Shown one piece after another: positions 58,343 to 64,000 of a DNA stretch of 64,000 nt (within the stretch, counting starts at the first letter, position 1; every line of letters starts with the position of its first letter). The position numbers and the translations under genes were made by a program. The stretch comes from Strigops habroptila (Eukaryota > Chordata > Aves > Psittaciformes > Psittacidae), in assembly GCF_004027225.2 (NCBI RefSeq), contig NC_044288.2, positions 22,206,744-22,270,743 of the forward strand, in the 5' to 3' direction. A model generated the notes under the pieces. The model was given only the letters and a program-made list of their open reading frames with translations. It did not search any database and was not told where the DNA came from.

Positions 58343-59735
58343 TATTCCCATCACTCCCTCCTCCTCTCACAGGCCTGATTTTCCCAGCTGAGACTCCCCA
58401 CCTCCTGCACCACTTTTCTCTTCACTTTTCTTTATTACGATAAATTTTAACACCACAATGAACACCTAAAGCAGAACCACCACGGTGCCAACCAGCCCTT
58501 TTGCTGCAGGTGGGTCAATGCCACCACTCAGCACACAGGGAGGAAGAGATGATGCAGCTCAGCGATACCGGGAGGTTGCAGGAGACCTGGTGCTATTCCT
58601 GGGCTCGGCCCCAGCTCCAGGTGACCTTTGCCAAGTCATTTCCCTGCTTTGTGCTGTGGTTTCCTCCTCAGCGGAGCCAGGCCAGCACGGGCTCTCCCGC
58701 AGGGATGCGCTCCTGCTGCCCGCAGCACTGTGCGTGGAGAAGCGGATGTCTCCCGCCTGTGCCCTGCTCTCAGGACACTTCCTTCTGGGGGGAGGCTCAT
58801 CCTCCCACCTCCGTTCTTCATGCCTTTCCTCAGGGATGGAGAGGAACTGAAGAACTGCACTGAACTACCACCACGGAAAGGAAACAAATCAGTGGGGGTT
58901 CCCCAAAGAGCCCTTCGAGACATCTCCTTCTCCTCATCGCCTCCCAAGCCACCTGCACAACAATCCAGCCTCACCAATTGCCCCATGTTTAACCCACCAC
59001 TGGTGTAACAGGAGGTGTATTCCCCCATGGGTGCTGGACCCTGCTTGGTGCAGCCCCCACCCCGTCAGTAGGAGGGAGGATGTCCCTTTAAGCTGCTGCA
59101 GCCCCAAACTGCTCCTTTTTCTGCCCAAAGGCAGGGAGGCAGATGGGATTTTGAGCACAGGTTGCTCAGACACCGTAGGGAAAGGCTGATGTGACAGTCC
59201 TGGCACCGGGAGAAGTCACGGTCACCAGAATGAGGGCTGTGACCCCTTCTGAGCACTGTCCCCAGCCTGGCTGTGCAGATACCAGCACTCGTGGCAGGTC
59301 TGGACTGCCCAGAGGAAGAGGAGCTGACACATTAGTTATCGCAATGCTGCAGGAATAAGTCCCTGTAGACCAGACCTGCAACCCCAAGCCACGAGGACAT
59401 CAGCAGTTTGCAGGGAGGATGGCTGCAGGGTGCTGCAAAAGCACCACTGAGCTGCAAACTGCACCAACTGCATCTGGGTGGGAGATGGACAAATGATGCT
59501 AACAATGAAAATAGAATAATGGGGTTGAGCTGAGGTTTGTCAGAAGCACAGACAGTAAAATGAAATCTGGTGCTAAAGCTGAACATGTCTCCTCCTGTTT
59601 CCTGTTCACACACAGGCAGGTTTCCAACATGCAAGTGCTTCAAGACCTCCGTAGACAATGTTGTGTCTGTGAAGATAAAATTCCCCCTCTGGGAGGTTGG
59701 CTGCACCTAAACCCTTTCATTTAAAGCTCAGAAAG
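58343..59735. other. Upstream flank of PCDH12, no gene recognised
   Basis: GC-richer than the left side of the window. Apart from a MIR-like SINE at 58570-58680 I see no supported exon. On the complement, AATAAA at 58429-58434 could end a minus-strand transcript, but no coding frame with protein-like composition leads to it. Confidence 0.5.
58570..58680 (+). mobile_element. Ancient MIR-like SINE, forward orientation
   Basis: Contains GGAGACCTGGTGCTATTCCT, GTGACCTTTGCCAAGTCATT and CCCTGCTTTGTGCTGTGGTT with TCCTCCTC. This is the order and spacing of the MIR/CORE-SINE segment that reads GTGACCTTGGGCAAGTCACT followed by CTCTGTGCCTCAGTTTCC. Confidence 0.7.
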
Positions 59736-59998
59736 AATCCCAGAGTGGTTTCTGTTGGAAGGGAGCTTAAAGCTCATCCAGCTCCAGCCCCCTGCCATGG
59801 GCAGGGACACCTTCCACTAGAGCAGGTTGCTCCAAGCCCCTGTGTCCAACCTGGCCTTGAACACTGCCAGGGATGGGGCAGCCACAGCTTCTCTGGGAAA
59901 AGTCTGTGCCAGTGCCTCAGCACCCTCACAGGGAAGAGCTTCTGCCTCAGAGCTCATCTCAATCTCCCCTCTGGCAAGTTAAAGCCATTCCCTCAGTC
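59736..59998 (-). mobile_element. CR1 LINE 3' end, antisense (variant subfamily)
   Basis: Begins GAATCCCAGAGTGGTTTCTG and includes CTCCAAGCCCCTGTGTCCAA and the variant CTCTGGGAAAAGTCTGTGCC. Confidence 0.94.
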
Positions 59999-62203
59999 AG
60001 TTTAAGAGCATTGGTTATATTCAATTGTTGCAGCAGTATTCCTCAGCTTCTGCATGATGCCATTAGCACCCAAAGCAGATGTAACTGCTGTTTACCGGTG
60101 TGAAATCTGGCTCCTTGGAAGCTCAGCTGCTCTCCAGGCTCCAGAGCAACAGGGGCAGAAGGGACACCCCAACCTTGCAGGGGTGCAGAGCTGTTCTGGA
60201 GGCATCACACACTCCCCATCACAGGGCATGGAGCAGTCCCACCACATTATTTCAAGCTCTGCTGCACAGCTGGAGGTCTTCAAATACTGTTTGTCACTTT
60301 GGGTTGGCTTGGTGCTATCTGGGAGCAAGGACCTGTGCTGCACACCAGCACGAGGCAACATGAAAATGAGAAGAGAAAAGTTTATTAAAATCTAACAATG
60401 AAAAACCCACATCAAAAGGAGAAGAGTTCAAAATGAGCATGACTGAAGACACACCAAGATTTGGCCTCATCAGGGTGCTCAGGGCTTACCAGAGGAGCGG
60501 GACTTTGTCTCATTCTGCTCTACAGCTGCTCCATGGGGTGGGAAATGGCATTGGAGGGTCAGGACACAGAGATGGACAACAGGATGCTCCCTGAGGTGGA
60601 TGCTCTCTCCCAGCTCTGTACCTCTGAGCACTATCCTTAGCAGGAGGATGGCTGCAAACCTACACAGAGCAAGGAAAAGCCTGGCTGCTTCTCCCCAGCC
60701 AGTGTTTTTACACCTGGGCTTATGCACAACTGTCCCAGTTTTCAGTCCTTTAAGCCAGGCATTGCTTCTCTAAGAGTGTCACTCCCTTTTCAGCAAGAAA
60801 AATCCTTTTCTTAACCCATCTCTGTGCAGCAGATGCTTCAGGAGCTGGGTGCAGATGCACAAGGTGGCCGAGAACCTGCCACATCTTCAGCTGCCTGCAG
60901 GGATTGGGGAGGCTTTGGGGGGACCTTTCTCAGGAGGAAGGAAGCTATTGACCCTCTCACAGCAATCAGTAAGTAGGCAAACCTGCAAGAGGGGGCCTTG
61001 GCTCTCCCTGTGCTCATCTCCTCCATACAACCAGAAAGTAACGCTGGCTGGAAGTGACTCCACATGCCACCCATTCCAACCTCCCACCCCAGCCAGGTCC
61101 CTTTTAGCTGGGTCGCTCAGCACCTCATCCTTTACCACAGCAGAGCTTTCTCTGTGTCTCTGTAATCTCCTCCAGCAATGCCCTACTTGCTCCGGGGAGC
61201 CCCAAACGAGCCACATCCCTCCAAACTAACCCCAAAGCTGGTGGGAGGCAGAGACATCACCCAGCTCGGTGCTGCTCAGCGTGCAGTTGGCTGCCTCCAC
61301 CACCAGAGCCCACTGCTGCTCCACCACCGGCTCTCCGGTCCCATGGCAAGGACACCAAGGACTCAACCCCACCGAGAGGGTCTCTGACCACCCTCGCCCC
61401 AGTGCAGAGGTCCCAGTGGGGGTGCCAGCCCTGCAGGGAGGCGCTGGGTGATGCTGCAGCTCCCCTCCATCCTCACCTGATGCATCCCTCAATTCCAGGC
61501 AACCCTACAGCATCATGAGCATCCTGTAACCACAACTGCATCCCTGCTGAATGCCCTTGGGAGCTGTGTGCCTCTGCAGGGGATATATAGGTGCTGCCCT
61601 GCAGCAGGTGAACACCCTGATTAGAGACTTCATTGCTGCTGCTTCTGCTGCTGCTTTTAGAAGCTTCCCAAGGCAGCAAATCAGGCCTTGAGGAAAGCAA
61701 CAACCTGCAAAGTCTGTGCCAGCTCCGTCTCGTTGTGTTACAGCACTCCCCTGTGCAGAGGGTGTGATAAGGAGGGTTATTGTTGCTCTGAGTTCATATA
61801 AAAAAGATTATTGTTAAGGAGAGGAAGAAAGTTACAAGTAAAATAAATTGGGATGAGCTCAGTGTTTGAATAGAGAGTAACACTGTTATGGTAATTTGCA
61901 TGCACAGCCTCTGCCACTCGAGAGCCCAAATGTCTTCTCTGACAGCTGCAAAGAGCAATGCTATAAGCAGAGAGCAGCAGAGCTGGCCAGATATGAGAGG
62001 AGAGTCTGTAACAATGATGGCTTATTGTGTCGGAGGAAGCATGAGAAGCAGAGTTAAGGTATAACCTTTGGTGTTCTTCTGGAGGAGAAAGCTGCAAAAG
62101 ACTGTCACTTGCTTATAGTAGCAAGTTTGCAAATGAAATACATGGAAAAATTCCTGAGGCCGGGACTTCAACACAAGATCTTTCCAGAAAAGGTCATATA
62201 GGA
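59999..62203. other. Intergenic, no gene recognised
   Basis: Several 60-126 codon open frames on both strands overlap one another and show no domain or splice support. AATAAA on the complement at about 60380 is an isolated signal. If RNF14 lies to the right, as in human, its exons start beyond this interval. Confidence 0.45.
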
Positions 62204-62360
62204 GAAGAGAAGCTGTGGCTGCCCCATCCCTGGCAGTGTTCAAGGCCAGGTTGGACACAGGGGCTTGGAGCAACCTGCTCTAGTGGAAGGTGTCCCTGCC
62301 CATTGCAGGGGTTGGAACTGGATGAGCTTTAAGGTCCCTTCAACCCAAACCATTCTATGA
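62204..62360 (+). mobile_element. CR1 LINE 3' end, sense
   Basis: Starts AGAAGCTGTGGCTGCCCCAT and ends with GATGAGCTTTAAGGTCCC then ACCATTCTATGAAG. Confidence 0.94.
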
Positions 62361-62994
62361 AGAAGGGGCCGCTGACAGCTCCTGGACTGGGCTGGAATGA
62401 TCAGATCTGGGGGGAACTGAAGCCCCATCAGCACCACCGTTCACTGCCAGCTTTATTTGCTTCAGTTTAACAGTCCCTGAGCGATGGCAAAGCGTTCTGC
62501 ACCAGTGGGGTTTCCCCAGCTCCCTCTCTGTGTAAGTGATAGATCTAGGGCGCAGCATGCTGCAGCATAAATCAGACCATTATGACTCCCCAGCGGCTGT
62601 AAATCAATGAGTTCTACTAATAATCACCCATTTTATCTTTCTCATTATTAATATTTAGACGTTTTTAATCTTTCCTTTGCAAACACGATGTTTCCCTGCT
62701 GTGCTTGTCCTTCAGCTGCTGTGCAAGCTCCTGCTTCCGCAAGCAAAGGCTTTGTCTTGAACCAACCTGCTCTGAGATCTGAAACACCACAACCACAAGA
62801 GCCGGGTGATGACTCCAGAAGTTCCCCCTGGTGGGTGACACCAGGTCAGGGGACAGGCAGTGTCCCCGAGACAAGGTGTAGCCAGTCTGGGTACCACAGT
62901 GAAGAGCGCGTGAGGGGGTTTCTTAAGCTCTTAGACTGAGCCCCCACCCTTGGTGTGAGGGAGCAGCTGGGTTATCACAACCTGGATTATCACA
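62361..62994. other. Intergenic, unassigned
   Basis: No gene or named repeat seen between two CR1 copies. Confidence 0.4.
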
Positions 62995-63868
62995 CTGAGC
63001 TGTGTGGTGCAGTCACACTCTGGAGGGAAGGGATGGGATCCGGAGGGACCTGGACAGGCTGCAGAGGTGGGACCATGTGAACCTCATGGAGTTCAACAAG
63101 GCCGAGTGCAAGGTACTGCACATGGGTCAGGGCAATCTCCAGCACAGCTACAAGCTGGGGGAGACTGGATGGAGCAGCCTGAGGAGAAGGACATGGGGCA
63201 TTGGTCAATGAGAAGCTCCCCATGACCCGGCTTCAGTGTGCGCTTGAGCCCAGAACCCCCCCGTGTGCTGGGCTGCACCCCCAGAGCGGGAGCAGCAGGT
63301 CAAGGGAGGGGATTCTGCCCCTCTGCTGCGCTCTGGGGAGACCCCCCCTGCAGTCCTGATCCAGCTCTGGGGCAACAGCACAAGAGGGACGTGGAGCTGC
63401 TGGAGCGAGGCCAGAGGAGGCCCCGGAGCTGCTGCGAGGGCTGGAGCAGCTCTGCTCTGGAGCCAGGCTGAGAGAGCTGGGCTGGGGCAGCCTGGAGAAG
63501 AGAAGGCTCCTGAAGGGGACACCTTAGAGCAGCTCCAGTGCCTAAAGGGGCTCCAGGAAACCTGGAGAGGGGCTTTGGACAAGGGTCTGTAGGGACAGGA
63601 CAAGGGGAATGGCTTTAACCTGCCAGAGGGGAGACTGAGACGAGCTCTTAGGCAGAAGCTCTTCCCTGTGAGGGTGCTGAGGCGCTGGCACAGACTTTTC
63701 CCAGAGAAGCTGTGGCTGCCCCATCCCTGGCAGTGTTCAAGGCCAGGTTGGACACAGGGGCTTGGAGCAACCTGCTCTAGTGGAAGGTGTCCCTGCCCGT
63801 GGCAGGGAGCTGGAACTGGATGAGCTTTAAGGTCCCTTCCAACAAAAACCAGGCTGGGATTCTGTGGA
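62995..63868 (+). mobile_element. CR1 LINE, sense, about 870 bp (longest young copy)
   Basis: Starts in the CR1 coding/3' region (GGGACCTGGACAGGCTGCAG, GAGTTCAACAAGGCCGAGTG) and runs to CTGGGATTCTGTGGACC. Shares GACCCGGCTTCAGTGTGCGC and the variant GGCACAGACTTTTCCCAG with the antisense copy beside the DELE1 promoter. A 225-codon minus-strand open frame here is element-derived. Confidence 0.95.
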
Positions 63869-64000
63869 CCTACAGGTGTCATTTAGAGATGTCCCTGGAA
63901 GGTGTTCAGCTCTTCAGGTGGTGCTTGCTTATCAGGGAGGCATACATTAAAAAATAAGCCCTGTGTTGACATGCAGAGGGAGGCGGGACACTGTGATTTC

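Noticed and set aside
63205..63882. 225-codon minus-strand open frame
   Set aside because: Entirely the complement of a sense CR1; the same peptide pieces recur at 26.1-26.5 kb and 59.7-60.0 kb.
57300..64000. Search for RNF14, expected next to PCDH12 from human synteny
   Set aside because: No RING or IBR cysteine pattern or other recognisable exon found; it probably lies beyond the window.
1..64000. CRISPR arrays, phage or integrase genes, tRNA/rRNA genes, endogenous viral genes
   Set aside because: None visible. The genome is vertebrate and the repeats are LINE/SINE; I saw no convincing retroviral gene or LTR pair.

Overview
The window is vertebrate nuclear DNA and almost certainly from a bird. 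It carries many CR1 LINE copies of the avian type: 3' ends anchored by a repeated ATTCTATGA-type tail, with the stock CR1 3' phrases on both strands. It also carries two split vertebrate genes in a known vertebrate gene order. Nothing bacterial or viral is visible: no operons, CRISPR array or ribosome binding sites.

Left part (1-26.5 kb). This is AT-rich and gene-poor. I read most of its recognisable content as decayed CR1/L3-type LINEs in both orientations (about 3.8-5.4, 6.2-7.2, 8.8-9.25, 10.7-11.06, 15.6-16.26, 18.74-20.0 and 23.5-23.9 kb), plus younger CR1 3' ends at 11.3, 14.6, 24.0 and 25.9 kb. One 147-nt exon-like segment on the minus strand (9872-10018) has an excellent acceptor and donor and I could not explain it.

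Centre (26.6-43.7 kb, plus strand). A CpG-rich promoter leads into an 11-exon gene that I assembled by hand. The splice phases agree throughout and give a 480-residue protein. It has an Arg-rich mitochondrial leader, one hydrophobic segment, a variable linker and five SEL1-like repeats. It is DELE1 (formerly KIAA0141), the mitochondrial stress messenger that OMA1 cleaves and that activates the eIF2alpha kinase HRI.

Right part (46.9-57.2 kb, minus strand). A four-exon protocadherin gene, PCDH12 (VE-cadherin-2), encodes 1130 residues: signal peptide, six cadherin repeats, one membrane helix and a long tail. DELE1 and PCDH12 converge tail to tail with 3.4 kb between stop codons, the same arrangement as at human 5q31. 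From 57.3 to 64 kb I see no coding exon, only young CR1 copies and one ancient MIR-like SINE. The next genes expected from human synteny (RNF14 on the right, PCDH1 on the left) are not recognisable inside the window.

The two genes share no pathway: DELE1 reports mitochondrial stress to the cytosol, and PCDH12 is an endothelial adhesion receptor. The most checkable oddities are an intron-1 read-through of PCDH12 that would end in CR1-derived sequence, a WAVE-binding-type motif in the PCDH12 tail, a CR1 subfamily variant shared by three copies, and an inverted pair of near-identical CR1s bracketing both genes.
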